A DNA stretch of 5,542 nucleotides from NCBI GenBank assembly GCA_014858325.1, contig RKCM01000213.1:1-5542 (forward strand), written 5' to 3'. Source of the stretch: Oscillospiraceae bacterium. GTDB lineage: Bacteria > Bacillota > Clostridia > Oscillospirales > Ruminococcaceae. Both the position numbers and the translations under genes were made by a program. Below are positions 5,542 to 5,542 of the stretch, in pieces (within the stretch, counting starts at the first letter, position 1; every line of letters starts with the position of its first letter). The notes under the pieces are model-generated. The model had not been told where the DNA came from. It saw nothing but the letters and a program-made list of their open reading frames with translations, and searched no databases.

Positions 5542-5542
5542 A

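Overview
The window looks like the right-hand end of a virion structural module from a short-tailed (podovirus-like) phage or prophage, running up to a host tRNA gene. Every protein gene is on the + strand in one tight series with short gaps, each with a good Shine-Dalgarno sequence. DNA is GC-rich (38 of 60 bases, about 63%, in a sampled coding line). A Firmicute host close to Faecalibacterium in the Oscillospiraceae is my best guess. This rests on the strong AGGAGG-type ribosome sites, the style of the capsid genes, and a dispersed palindromic repeat beginning CCCTCTCAGTC that I recall from Faecalibacterium-type genomes. The host assignment is inference and was not checked by search.

Layout: 1-171 is the C-terminal end of a gene just before the capsid gene, the usual place for a scaffold-like protein. 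200-1204 is an N4-gp56-type major capsid protein. 1264-1476 is a 70-aa conserved small phage protein. 1579-1962 is a 127-aa helical protein in the connector/adaptor position. 1988-3838 is a 616-aa beta-rich protein resembling podoviral tail nozzle proteins. 3840-4025 is a 61-aa small helical protein. 4039-5331 is a 430-aa Gln/Ala/Tyr-rich coiled-coil protein with one central hydrophobic stretch, a candidate internal (ejection) protein. A strong intrinsic terminator at 5335-5372 ends the series. A second hairpin terminator (5430-5461) and a complete tRNA-His (anticodon GTG) follow on the minus strand.

Taken together: scaffold and capsid proteins would build the head, the connector and nozzle proteins would build a short tail, and the coiled-coil protein would be packed inside for DNA delivery. 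No lysis, integrase, tail-fibre or packaging gene lies in this window; some may lie to the left. The least ordinary features are the host-type palindromic repeats placed between virion genes (a fragment after the capsid gene, a complete two-hairpin copy after the 70-aa gene, a fragment after the terminator) and the abrupt stop of the module next to tRNA-His. I do not see evidence of a wholly new system; the interest is in poorly characterised virion proteins and in the repeat invasion. No gene-free stretch exceeds 300 bases; the longest is 5332-5463, described below.
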